A stretch of 64,000 nt of DNA from Arthrobacter sp. CJ23. Lineage in GTDB: Bacteria > Actinomycetota > Actinomycetes > Actinomycetales > Micrococcaceae. A program made the translations under genes and the position numbers. Positions 19,205 to 27,829 of the stretch are shown here, piece by piece. Location of the stretch: positions 1,240,001-1,304,000 of the forward strand of contig NZ_CP102950.1 in the NCBI RefSeq assembly GCF_024741795.1, written 5' to 3'. Position 1 is the stretch's first letter. Each line of letters begins with the position of its first letter. Under the pieces are notes generated by a model. That model ran no database searches. It saw nothing but the letters and a program-made list of their open reading frames with translations, and was not told the origin of the DNA.

Positions 19205-20148
19205 GCCGCGTGGCCGCCATTGACTGTGGCACCAACTCCATCCGCCTGCTGATTGCCGACCTTGCCGCCAACGGGGCCACGGCGCCGTTGGCGGACGTGG
19301 TCCGTGAAATGCGCGTGGTTCGCCTTGGCCAGGGCGTGGACGCCACGGGCGAACTGGCTCCGGAAGCGTTGGAGCGCACGTTCGAAGCTACACGGGAATA
19401 CGCAGGGCTGATCAAGGAACACGGCGCCGGGCGCATCCGCTTTGCCGCTACCTCGGCCACCCGTGATGCCCGCAACCGCAGTGTCTTCGTGGACGGCATC
19501 CGCGAGCTGCTTGGCGTGGAACCCGAGGTCATCTCGGGGGATGAGGAAGCGGCCCTGTCCTTCGCCGGCGCCAGCAGTGTGTTGCCGGCCCGCGAAGGCG
19601 ACGCCATCCTGGTGGTCGACCTGGGCGGTGGCAGCACCGAGTTCGTGCTGGGCGACGCCACCGGCGTCATCGCCGCCAAGTCCGTGGACATCGGCTGCGT
19701 GAGGCTCACCGAACGGCACCTGCGTAACGACCCGCCGACGCCGGAGCAGATCGCCGCGGCGGAAGCCGACGTCGACGCCGCCATTGAGCTCGCATCCTTG
19801 ACGGTCCCGCTTGGCCGGGCCACCGCCGTCGTCGGCGTTGCCGGATCCATCACCACCATCACCGCCCATGCGCTGGGACTCGAGGAATACCAGCCCGGGC
19901 GCATCCATGGTGCGCGGCTGGACCTCGGCACCATCAGCGATGCCGCCACGAGCCTGCTGGAGATGAGCCGCGACGAGCGGGCCGCGCTGCCCTACATGCA
20001 CCCCGGCCGGGTGGACGTGATCGGAGCGGGCGCCCTCGTCTGGCGCCGCATCCTGGAGCGGGTGGCAGCCGCCAGCGGCGGCGCCATCACCGGCGCCGTG
20101 TCCAGTGAACACGACATCCTCGACGGCATCGCCCTGAGTATCAGATAG
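19201..20148 (+). CDS. ppx: Exopolyphosphatase / pppGpp phosphatase (Ppx/GppA family)
   Basis: Releases phosphate from polyphosphate chain ends, or the 5' phosphate of pppGpp. The actin-like ATPase fold is shown by the N-terminal phosphate loop IDCGTNSIRLLIAD and the second loop VDLGGGSTEF. The length of 315 residues matches the short actinobacterial Ppx without the C-terminal HD domain. It starts with ATG overlapping the DUF501 stop. Which of the two substrates it prefers cannot be told from the sequence. Confidence 0.88.
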   Translation: MSRVAAIDCGTNSIRLLIADLAANGATAPLADVVREMRVVRLGQGVDATGELAPEALERTFEATREYAGLIKEHGAGRIRFAATSATRDARNRSVFVDGIRELLGVEPEVISGDEEAALSFAGASSVLPAREGDAILVVDLGGGSTEFVLGDATGVIAAKSVDIGCVRLTERHLRNDPPTPEQIAAAEADVDAAIELASLTVPLGRATAVVGVAGSITTITAHALGLEEYQPGRIHGARLDLGTISDAATSLLEMSRDERAALPYMHPGRVDVIGAGALVWRRILERVAAASGGAITGAVSSEHDILDGIALSIR

Positions 20149-20216
20149 GCGAACCGGCCGGGACTGCCACGCAGAGACCGCCAAGCGCCCCGACTTCCAG
20201 CTGATGGGACCCCCGA

Positions 20217-21590
20217 ATGACCCCGCGACACCAACGGAGCCGCCGGACCGTTTCCGCTGCCCTCGCTGCCCTGCTCGCAGGCGGCAGCCTGGCCGCGGGG
20301 CTCTTCACCGCGCCTGCGGCCTTCGCAGATTCCTGGCGGGACAAGGAATACTGGCTCAAGGAATCCGGCATCTCCAACGCCTGGCAGGTTTCCAAGGGCG
20401 CCGGAGTCAAGGTGGCGATCATCGACAGCGGCGTGGAGGGCGACCACCCGGACCTGAAGGGGGCGGTGGTCGGCGGCACCGACGTTTCCGCGGCCGGCAC
20501 CCCCGACGGCCAGAAGGGCATCGGCTCCAAGACCGAACACGGAACGCTCGTGGCCACCATGCTGGCGGGCCGCGGCCACAAGACGGCCACCGCGTCCCCG
20601 TCCCCGTCCCCGGGCGCGGCAGCAGGGGGACCGGACGGCATCATCGGCGTGGCGCCCGAGGCCGAACTCCTCACCGTCTCCGCGTGGCTGGGCTCCCCGA
20701 ACCCCGGCGGCAAGTCGGACCAGGAACAAATCCCCGACGCCGTGCGGTGGGCCGTGGACAACGGCGCCAAGGTCATCAACATTTCGCTCGGCAGCACCTT
20801 CACCGATTGGCCGCAGAGCTGGGACGCAGCGTTCCTGTATGCCGAACAGAAGGACGTGGTGATTGTGGCCGCCGCCGGGAACCGGATCGGCGGCAGCATC
20901 CAGGTGGGCGCGCCGGCCACCATCCCCGGCGTGCTGACCGTGGCGGGCCTGGACCGCTCGGGCAAGGCCAGCGTCGATTCGTCCTCGCAGGGCATCAGCA
21001 TCGGGGTGGCGGCCCCGGCCGAGAACCTCGTGGGCGGCCTCCCGGACGGGGGCTACGCAGAATGGGCGGGAACCTCCGGCTCCGCGCCCATAGTCTCCGG
21101 CGTGGCCGCGCTGATCCGCTCCAAGTGGCCGGAGATGACTGCCAAGCAGGTCATCAACCGGATCGTCACCACGGCCAAGGACGCAGGTACCCCCGGCAAG
21201 GACCCGATCTACGGCTTCGGGGTGCTGGACGCCGAGGGCGCACTGAAGGCCGATGTTCCCGAGACAGGGGCCAACCCGCTGGGCTCCATCGCGGATTGGA
21301 TCCGAGTCCACCGCCGGGGTGATTTCTCCGCGCCCACCCCGGAACCGAGCGAGAGTCCCAGCAGTGCCGAGCCCACGCTGCCCAACCCCACGGTGCCTGT
21401 AGCCAAGGCGCCGGCACGGGTTGACGACGCCCTTCCGGCGGCCGTTGTACTGGGCTTCGGAAGCCTGTTCCTGGCCATCGTGATCGGCGCCGCCGTGCAG
21501 CTGCGACGCACCTACAAGAACCCTCCAGCGGCGCCGGAAGAGGCCGAGACCGGGACCCTCAACAGGGTGGAACCGCCCACCCCGACATAG
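20217..21590 (+). CDS. Membrane-anchored subtilisin-like serine protease (S8, mycosin-like)
   Basis: A secreted protease held by a C-terminal helix. It has a signal peptide (1-37, ending AFA), catalytic D70 (IIDSGVEGDHPD), H108 (EHGTLVA), oxyanion N222 (AAAGN) and S287 (GTSGSAP). A Pro/Ser/Glu-rich stalk precedes a transmembrane segment (about 405-430) and a short basic cytoplasmic tail. This plan matches mycosins of type VII secretion, but no ESX genes are nearby. A short SPSPSPG-rich insert follows the His region. The target is unknown. Confidence 0.85.
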   Translation: MTPRHQRSRRTVSAALAALLAGGSLAAGLFTAPAAFADSWRDKEYWLKESGISNAWQVSKGAGVKVAIIDSGVEGDHPDLKGAVVGGTDVSAAGTPDGQKGIGSKTEHGTLVATMLAGRGHKTATASPSPSPGAAAGGPDGIIGVAPEAELLTVSAWLGSPNPGGKSDQEQIPDAVRWAVDNGAKVINISLGSTFTDWPQSWDAAFLYAEQKDVVIVAAAGNRIGGSIQVGAPATIPGVLTVAGLDRSGKASVDSSSQGISIGVAAPAENLVGGLPDGGYAEWAGTSGSAPIVSGVAALIRSKWPEMTAKQVINRIVTTAKDAGTPGKDPIYGFGVLDAEGALKADVPETGANPLGSIADWIRVHRRGDFSAPTPEPSESPSSAEPTLPNPTVPVAKAPARVDDALPAAVVLGFGSLFLAIVIGAAVQLRRTYKNPPAAPEEAETGTLNRVEPPTPT

Positions 21591-21592
21591 TT

Positions 21593-21608
21593 AGTGAAGT
21601 TTTTCACA
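21593..21608. promoter_or_regulatory. CRP/GlxR-type box at the ndh promoter
   Basis: AGTGA-N6-TCACA, one mismatch from the TGTGA-N6-TCACA consensus. It lies where the -35 region of the leaderless ndh promoter should be, so binding would be expected to repress. Confidence 0.5.
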
Positions 21609-21616
21609 AGGTGTTG

Positions 21617-21622
21617 TATTCT
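21617..21622 (+). promoter_or_regulatory. Leaderless -10 box of ndh
   Basis: TATTCT ends six bases before the ATG at 21629, with no ribosome site. Confidence 0.6.
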
Positions 21623-21628
21623 GTATCC

Positions 21629-23089
21629 ATGGCAACCACCCCTGAGCTCATTGACCGTCCCCGTGTTCTCGTTGTCGGCGGCGGTTACGTCGGCCTGTAC
21701 GTAGCACTCAAGCTGCAGAAGAAGATCGCGAATGCCGGTGGCATCGTCACCCTCGTTGATCCCCTGCCCTACATGACGTACCAGCCCTTCCTTCCCGAAG
21801 TGGCTGGCGGCAACATCGAGGCACGCCACGCCGTCGTCTCCCACCGCCAGCACCTCAAGCAGACCGAGCTCCTCCAGGGCCGCGTCACCAGCATCGACCA
21901 CGCCAACCGCACCGCGGTTGTTGCCCCGGCCGATGGTGGCGCACCGTTTGACGTTCCGTACTTCGACGTCGTGATTGCTGCCGGCGCCATCACCCGCACC
22001 TTCCCGATCAAGGGCCTCGCGGACAAGGGCATCGGCCTGAAGACCATCGAGGAAGCCGTTGCGCTGCGCAACAAGGTCCTTGAGCGCATCGAAGCCGCCT
22101 CCACCATGACGGACGCCGCTGCCCGCGCCAAGGCCCTGACCTTCGTGGTTGTGGGTGGCGGTTTCGCCGGCATCGAATGCATCACCGAAATGGAAGACCT
22201 GGCCCGCGCCGCGGTCAAGAACAACCCGCGCATCAGCCAGGAAGAAGTCCGCTTCGTCTTGGTCGAAGCCATGGGCCGCATCATGCCCGAGGTCACGGCA
22301 CCGCAGGCCGAATGGGTTGTGGAGCACCTCCGCAGCCGCGGCATCGAAGTCCTGCTGAACACCTCGCTGGACAGCGCCGAAGGCAACCTCAAGCTCATCA
22401 ACCTGCCGGAGAAGACCCTGGCCCAGGAAGTCGAAGCGGACACCCTCGTGTGGGCCGCCGGCGTGCAGGCCAACCCGATGATCCGCTCCACCGACTTCCC
22501 GCTGGAGCCCCGCGGCCGTGTCCGCGTCCTCCCGGACCTGCGCATCGCCGGCGACGAAGGCATCATCGACAACGCCTGGGCCGCCGGCGACATCGCCGCC
22601 GTCCCGGACATCACGGGCAGTGGCCTGCCGGACGGGACCTGCGTCCCGAACGCGCAGCACGCACTGCGCCAGGCCAAGCGCCTCGCGAAGAACCTGTGGG
22701 CCTCCCGCTGGGACAAGCCCCTGGTCGACTACAAGCACAAGAACCTGGGTGCTGTTGCCGGCTTCGGCGAGTGGAAGGGTGTTGCCAACATCAACATCGT
22801 CGGCCGCATCGGCCTCAAGGGCGGCCTCGCCTGGCTGGCACACCGTGGCTACCACGGCATGGCCATGCCCACCGTGGAGCGCAAGATCCGCGTGATCCTC
22901 GGCTGGATCCTTGCGTTCTTCATGGGCCGCGACACCACGCAGCTGATCGACCTGGACAACCCGCGCGGCGCCTTCGTGGCCGCAGCAACCCCGGCTCCCA
23001 AGCCGGCCGCTGCTCCCGCACCGGCTGCCGAGAAGCCTGTGGAGGCTCCCGCCGAGCTCAAGACCCCGGTATCGGCTGACGCCAAGTAG
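21629..23089 (+). CDS. ndh: Type II NADH dehydrogenase
   Basis: Non-proton-pumping, membrane-associated NADH:quinone oxidoreductase of the respiratory chain. The FAD-binding GGGYVG is at 17-22 and the NAD-binding VVGGGFAGIEC is near 172-182. The conserved WAAGD.A motif of the FAD domain and the C-terminal membrane-binding region (ILGWILAFFMGRD) are present. A Pro/Ala-rich tail of about 35 residues ends the protein. At 486 residues it is slightly long because of that tail. ATG at 21629 is chosen from the -10 spacing. Confidence 0.92.
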   Translation: MATTPELIDRPRVLVVGGGYVGLYVALKLQKKIANAGGIVTLVDPLPYMTYQPFLPEVAGGNIEARHAVVSHRQHLKQTELLQGRVTSIDHANRTAVVAPADGGAPFDVPYFDVVIAAGAITRTFPIKGLADKGIGLKTIEEAVALRNKVLERIEAASTMTDAAARAKALTFVVVGGGFAGIECITEMEDLARAAVKNNPRISQEEVRFVLVEAMGRIMPEVTAPQAEWVVEHLRSRGIEVLLNTSLDSAEGNLKLINLPEKTLAQEVEADTLVWAAGVQANPMIRSTDFPLEPRGRVRVLPDLRIAGDEGIIDNAWAAGDIAAVPDITGSGLPDGTCVPNAQHALRQAKRLAKNLWASRWDKPLVDYKHKNLGAVAGFGEWKGVANINIVGRIGLKGGLAWLAHRGYHGMAMPTVERKIRVILGWILAFFMGRDTTQLIDLDNPRGAFVAAATPAPKPAAAPAPAAEKPVEAPAELKTPVSADAK

Positions 23090-23098
23090 CCCACGCCC

Positions 23099-23140
23099 GA
23101 CGGCGGCCGCCCCCTTCTGGGGAGTGGCCGCCGTCGTCGT
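23099..23140 (+). terminator. Terminator-like stem-loop after ndh
   Basis: GACGGCGGCC (23099-23108) pairs with GGCCGCCGTC (23126-23135), with further C/G pairing inside. Only a short T-rich tail follows. Confidence 0.65.
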
Positions 23141-23155
23141 TTAACCGTCGTCGTT

Positions 23156-23161
23156 TAGGCT
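23156..23161 (+). promoter_or_regulatory. Leaderless -10 box of the ACT-GNAT gene
   Basis: TAGGCT ends six bases before ATG at 23168, with no ribosome site. Confidence 0.55.
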
Positions 23162-23167
23162 GTCCTC

Positions 23168-24088
23168 ATGGCTGGCGAAAGCGATTTGAAGACCCTGCTT
23201 GAATCCCTGCATCCGGTGGTCCGCGACGGCGACTACGTCTATGCGCTCTGGCCGCACGGCAAGCCCCTGGAGGGCGCGGTGGAGGCCGCAGTCCGGGAAG
23301 CCGAAGGGCTGACCGTGGTCCTGCGCCGCGAGGAGGCGGACAGGCTCGGTCTGGCGTACGACTTCGTGGCCGCCTGGATCACCCTCCAGATCCATTCCGC
23401 GCTGGAGGCGGTGGGACTCACCGCCGCCGTAAGCACGGCGCTGACCGCCGCCGGGATCAGCTGCAACGTCCTGGCCGGCTTCCATCACGACCATCTCCTG
23501 GTGCCCGCCGGGGAGTCCGGCCGTGCGATGGAGGTGCTGGCGCTGCTGGGCCGTGGGGTCCTGCTGCGGACGGAGCGGGCCGAGGACCGCGAGGCCATCC
23601 TGGAACTGACGGCGCAGGCCTTTTCGATCTCGCCGGTGACGGGGTTGCCCGTGGCCGGGGCGCCCGTGGAAGTGGGCCTGCTGCGTGAGCTGTTCGAATG
23701 CGGAGGCTACCTGCCGGAGTTCAGCATCGTGGCCGAGATCGGCGGCGACATCGTGGGCCATGTCATCAGCACCCGCGGCTCGGCTGGAAGCCTCGAGCTG
23801 CTGGGGCTGGGGCCGATCAGCGTCCTGCCCACGCTGCAGCGGCGCGGCATCGGATCGGCGCTCATGCGCGAGACGGCCGCGCGGGCCGCGGCGGCGGGGG
23901 AGAAGGGCATCGCCCTGCTGGGCAGCACGGAGTATTATCCGCGCTTCGGCTACGTGCCGGCCAGCTCGCTTGGGATTGAAGCCCCGGACCCTGCCTGGGG
24001 TGACCACTTCCAGCTGCTGGCACTCCCAGGCTGGCCTGACGGCGCCCGCGGGACGTTCCGCTATGCCGAGCCGTTCCAGGGTCTCTAG
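23168..24088 (+). CDS. ACT-type (DUF2241) domain fused to a GNAT N-acetyltransferase
   Basis: The N-terminal 130 residues match stand-alone ACT-like proteins (DUF2241): LTVVLRREEADRLGL, HSALEAVGLTAAVSTALT and GISCNVLAGFHHDHLLVP. From about 135 a GNAT domain follows, with acetyl-CoA loop LQRRGIGSALMRETAARA and the C-terminal LGSTEYYPRFGYVPAS, as in small-molecule acetyltransferases. ACT folds often bind amino acids, so the fusion may be an acetyltransferase controlled by an amino acid. That role is inference. The 306 residues equal the sum of both domains. Confidence 0.82.
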   Translation: MAGESDLKTLLESLHPVVRDGDYVYALWPHGKPLEGAVEAAVREAEGLTVVLRREEADRLGLAYDFVAAWITLQIHSALEAVGLTAAVSTALTAAGISCNVLAGFHHDHLLVPAGESGRAMEVLALLGRGVLLRTERAEDREAILELTAQAFSISPVTGLPVAGAPVEVGLLRELFECGGYLPEFSIVAEIGGDIVGHVISTRGSAGSLELLGLGPISVLPTLQRRGIGSALMRETAARAAAAGEKGIALLGSTEYYPRFGYVPASSLGIEAPDPAWGDHFQLLALPGWPDGARGTFRYAEPFQGL

Positions 24089-24126
24089 CGGGAATACTCC
24101 TCCGGCTGGGATACCATGGTGCGGGC

Positions 24127-24200
24127 GCCCCAGTAGCCCAATCGGCAGAGGCAGCGGACTTAAAATCCGCTCAGTCCGGGTTCGAGTCCCGGCTGGGGCA
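24127..24200 (+). tRNA. tRNA with anticodon UAA (tRNA-Leu by codon), short variable loop
   Basis: 74 bases with a perfect 7-bp acceptor stem (GCCCCAG/CTGGGGC), a GCGGA/TCCGC anticodon stem, the loop CTTAAAA giving anticodon TAA, and a CCGGG/CCCGG T-stem with TTCGAGT. No CCA is encoded. The variable region is only five bases (TCAGT), whereas bacterial tRNA-Leu normally has a long variable arm. It would read UUA, a very rare codon here. A possible -10 (TACCAT) lies upstream. Its charging identity is uncertain. Confidence 0.85.
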
Positions 24201-24299
24201 CAACTGCCGTTCAGGCGCCCTCCAGCGGATTCCCGCGAACCTCCGAGGCTACCGCCGAATCCGGCCACGATTCCTCACAGGCAACGAGCGTTATAGGGA

Positions 24300-24315
24300 T
24301 GTGACCTGAATCACT
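24300..24315. promoter_or_regulatory. CRP/GlxR-type box upstream of livK
   Basis: TGTGA-CCTGAA-TCACT, nine of ten consensus bases. Its centre is about 41-42 bases upstream of the start point predicted from the promoter at 24315-24343, the classic activating position. Confidence 0.55.
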
Positions 24316-24343
24316 TATCTTCCGGCTCCGATTGCATTAGTTT
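24315..24343 (+). promoter_or_regulatory. Predicted livK promoter
   Basis: TTATCT (24315-24320) and TAGTTT (24338-24343) are separated by 17 bases and abut the CRP-type box. About 65 bases of leader follow before the livK start. Confidence 0.4.
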
Positions 24344-24414
24344 GAGTCTTAATCAGGAACACCTGGTAATCGCATCAAAGGCACGTTCGCACCTTTCGAT
24401 CGAGGAGACTATCA

Positions 24415-25773
24415 ATGTTTGATCTTTCCCAAGCGGCTCCCCGTGCGGCCAAGCTGACAGCGCTTGGAATCGGCGTGGCCCTTCTGGCCACGGCTTGTGG
24501 TGGGACGCCCGCCCCGAGTACGACTGGAACCACCACCACCGCCGCGGCCGGAGGCATTTCCTGCCCGGCGCCGGGTGCAGGGGCGGGAGCGGGCAACACC
24601 GCGGCTGCCACCCAAACGGGACCGGTGCCTGCCGCGACAACCACCACGGATACTGCGCTCAAGATTGGGTCGCTCCTGCCCACCACCGGCAACCTGGCCT
24701 TCCTCGGCCCACCCGAAATCGCCGGTGTGAACCTCGCTGTGAAGGAAGTCAATGCCGCCGGCGGCGTCCTGGGCAAGCCTGTGGAGGTCACGCACCGCGA
24801 CTCCGGCGACACCAAGACGGATACTGCCACGCAGTCGGTCACGGCGCTCCTGGCCGGGGGCGCGCAGGCCATCATCGGTGCTGCGTCCTCCTCGGTCTCC
24901 AAGACGGTCATCAACCAGATCACCGGCGCCGGCGTCATCCAGTTCTCGCCGGCAAACACCTCGCCGGACTTCACCACCTGGGACGATAAGGGCCTGTACT
25001 GGCGCACCTCACCATCCGACGTCCTTCAGGGCAAGGTGCTGGGCAACTACATGGCCACATGTGGTGCGCAGACCGTTGGCATGATCGTCCTAAACGACGC
25101 CTACGGCACCGGCCTGCAGAAGAACGTCAAGGAGGCCTTCGTCGCGGCCGGTGGCAAGGTTGTTGCCGAGGAGCTCTACAACACCGGTGATTCGCAGTTC
25201 CAGGCACAGGTGGACAAGGTGGTTGCCGCCAAGCCGGACGCCATTGCCTTGATCACCTTTGACGAGGCCAAGTCCATCATTCCGCTCCTTACGGCCAAGG
25301 GCATCAAGGGCAGCCAGATGTTCCTTGTAGACGGAAACACCTCGGACTACAGCAAGAATTTCCAGCCAGGCACCCTCAAGGGAGCCCAGGGCACCATCCC
25401 GGGCACCTTCGCCAAGGACGCCTTCAAGCAGAAGCTGCTGGCAATCGATCCCGCGCTGAAGGACTACAGCTACGCCGGTGAGTCCTACGACGCCGTGAAC
25501 CTGATCGCGCTGGCTTCCGAAGCGGCCAAGAGCACCAAGGGCACGGACATCGCAGCAAAACTCAAGGACGTGTCTGCAGTGGGTGACAAGTGCTCCGACT
25601 TCGCCTCCTGCGTGACGCTGCTTCGCAACGGCAAGGACATCGACTACGACGGCCAGTCCGGTCCGGTGACCTTCTCCGATGCCGGTGACCCCACTGAGGC
25701 GTACATCGGTATCTACGAATACGAGGACAGCAACAACTACAAGCCGGTCAAGGAAGAGTTCGGCAAGCTCTAA
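24415..25773 (+). CDS. livK: Branched-chain amino acid ABC transporter substrate-binding lipoprotein
   Basis: Extracellular binding protein of a Liv-type importer. It has a signal sequence with lipobox ATAC and lipidated Cys28, then a Gly/Thr/Ala-rich linker up to about residue 80. The type I periplasmic-binding fold begins at LKIGSLLPTTGNLAFLGPPE. It has 452 residues; the linker makes it longer than enteric LivK (about 370). GAGGAG precedes the ATG. It is the only liv gene on this strand: the permeases and ATPases face it from 26-30 kb. A CRP-type box lies upstream. Confidence 0.9.
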   Translation: MFDLSQAAPRAAKLTALGIGVALLATACGGTPAPSTTGTTTTAAAGGISCPAPGAGAGAGNTAAATQTGPVPAATTTTDTALKIGSLLPTTGNLAFLGPPEIAGVNLAVKEVNAAGGVLGKPVEVTHRDSGDTKTDTATQSVTALLAGGAQAIIGAASSSVSKTVINQITGAGVIQFSPANTSPDFTTWDDKGLYWRTSPSDVLQGKVLGNYMATCGAQTVGMIVLNDAYGTGLQKNVKEAFVAAGGKVVAEELYNTGDSQFQAQVDKVVAAKPDAIALITFDEAKSIIPLLTAKGIKGSQMFLVDGNTSDYSKNFQPGTLKGAQGTIPGTFAKDAFKQKLLAIDPALKDYSYAGESYDAVNLIALASEAAKSTKGTDIAAKLKDVSAVGDKCSDFASCVTLLRNGKDIDYDGQSGPVTFSDAGDPTEAYIGIYEYEDSNNYKPVKEEFGKL

Positions 25774-25798
25774 GCCGCACGAGCCTTAGCCAGCAACA

Positions 25799-25836
25799 GC
25801 AGAAGCCCTCGCCGGGAAACCGGCGGGGGCTTCTGC
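25799..25836 (+). terminator. Stem-loop after livK
   Basis: A 17-bp stem with one mismatch (25799-25815 with 25820-25836), closed by a GAAA tetraloop. No U-tract, but the position fits livK 3'-end formation. Confidence 0.7.
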
Positions 25837-25838
25837 AT

Positions 25839-25945
25839 GCGCCCCGTGTCCATGCGCCCTGTGTCCATGCGCCCGTTGTCCGTGCACCCGTTGTCCGTGC
25901 GCGCCCCGTGTCCATGCGCCCGTTGTCCGTGCACCCTGCGGCCGT
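25839..25945. repeat. 15-bp tandem repeat array between livK and livF
   Basis: Seven head-to-tail units of about 15 bases with consensus GCGCCCNGTGTCCRT; unit 5 has two extra bases (17). It begins right after the livK stem-loop and lies between two convergent 3' ends. No protein role is likely. Confidence 0.85.
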
Positions 25946-25994
25946 CCACGTACTCCAGGGGGCTGCCTGTGCGCTCTGGCCCCCCGGGCACAAG

Positions 25995-26037
25995 CAAGGG
26001 GCCCTGCGGAAGCTTTGTGCTTCCGCAGGGCCCCTTG
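25995..26037. terminator. Perfect stem-loop between livK and livF
   Basis: A perfect 19-bp stem (25995-26013 with 26019-26037), loop TTTGT. It begins 20 bases beyond the livF stop. It could end both converging transcripts, although neither side has a U-tract. Confidence 0.7.
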
Positions 26038-26057
26038 TGGAACGCCCGGTGGTGCCC

Positions 26058-26827
<770 letters not shown>

Positions 26828-26831
<4 letters not shown>

Positions 26832-27829
26832 TTCTGCTCCTCTTCCTGGGCTTCGGCAACTTCGGCGGCAATGACGTCCGTGGAGAGGATGCCTGCGTCT
26901 TCAGTGCCCACTACGGATTCCTCATCGGCTTCGAGTACGGCCTCGAGTTCCCTGATGCCTTCGGTGTCGCCAAGGTCCACGTCGTGGTGCGCGCCCAGGT
27001 AGGCGTCGATCACGGCGGGGTTCTTCATGACCTCGCCCGGCGGGCCTTCGGCCACGATCTTCCCTTCGGCCATGACCACCACCCAGTCGGCAATGTGGCG
27101 GACCATGTTCATGTCGTGCTCCACGAACAGCACGGTCATGCCCTCGGCCTTGAGGTTCTTGATGTGGTCCAGCAGCGACTGCGTCAGGGCCGGGTTAACA
27201 CCGGCCATGGGCTCATCCAGCATCACGAGCTTGGGCCGGACCATCAGTGACCGGGCCATCTCCAGAAGCTTGCGCTGCCCGCCGGAGAGCGAGGCCGCGT
27301 AGTCGTCCTTCTTGGTGTCCAGCTTGAACTTCTCCAGCAGGACATTGGCCTGGGCGGTGATCTCCTTCTCACGGCCGCCCCACATGCCCTTGAACAGGGC
27401 CTTGGACAGCCGCTCGCCGGGCTGATCAGACGCACCGAGCCGCATGTTTTCCATGACCGTCAGCTTGCCCATGACCTTGGTCAGCTGGAAGGTCCGGACC
27501 ATGCCCATGCGGGCCACCTTGTAGGAGGAAACTCCGGCAAGGCTGTTCCCCTCGAACTGCCATTTTCCGGTATTCGGAACATCGAATCCAGTCAGCAGAT
27601 TGAACAGGGTGGTCTTGCCGGCTCCGTTGGGGCCAATCAATGCGGTGATCTTGTGCCGCGGGATTTCCAGGTATTCGACGTCGACGGCGCTGATGCCGCC
27701 AAAGTTCCTCGTGACATTCTCGGCCACCACGATCGGGTCCCGCTTCTTGCACCCAGGGGTGTTCTCTCCGGCGGCAATCGGACGGGTATCCGTCATGTAG
27801 TCGATGTTGTCTTCGTTGATGGTGCTCAT
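26828..27829 (-). CDS. livG: Branched-chain amino acid ABC transporter ATP-binding protein with acidic tail
   Basis: Second ATPase of the importer. Walker A GPNGAGKTT is at 66-74, with SLSGGQRKLLEMARSL and VMLDEPMAGVNP downstream. After the usual C-terminus (VIDAYLGAHHD) the protein continues with about 50 Glu/Asp-rich residues, giving 333 in total against about 255 normally. The extended N-terminus of 30 residues is also non-conserved; an in-frame ATG at 27796 could be the real start. It overlaps both livM and livF by ATGA. Confidence 0.9.

Noticed and set aside
24127..24200. Stop-codon suppressor tRNA
   Set aside because: Anticodon UAA pairs with UUA (Leu), not with the stop UAA, which would need anticodon UUA.
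25839..25945. CRISPR-like array
   Set aside because: Units are contiguous 15-mers without spacers and there are no cas genes.
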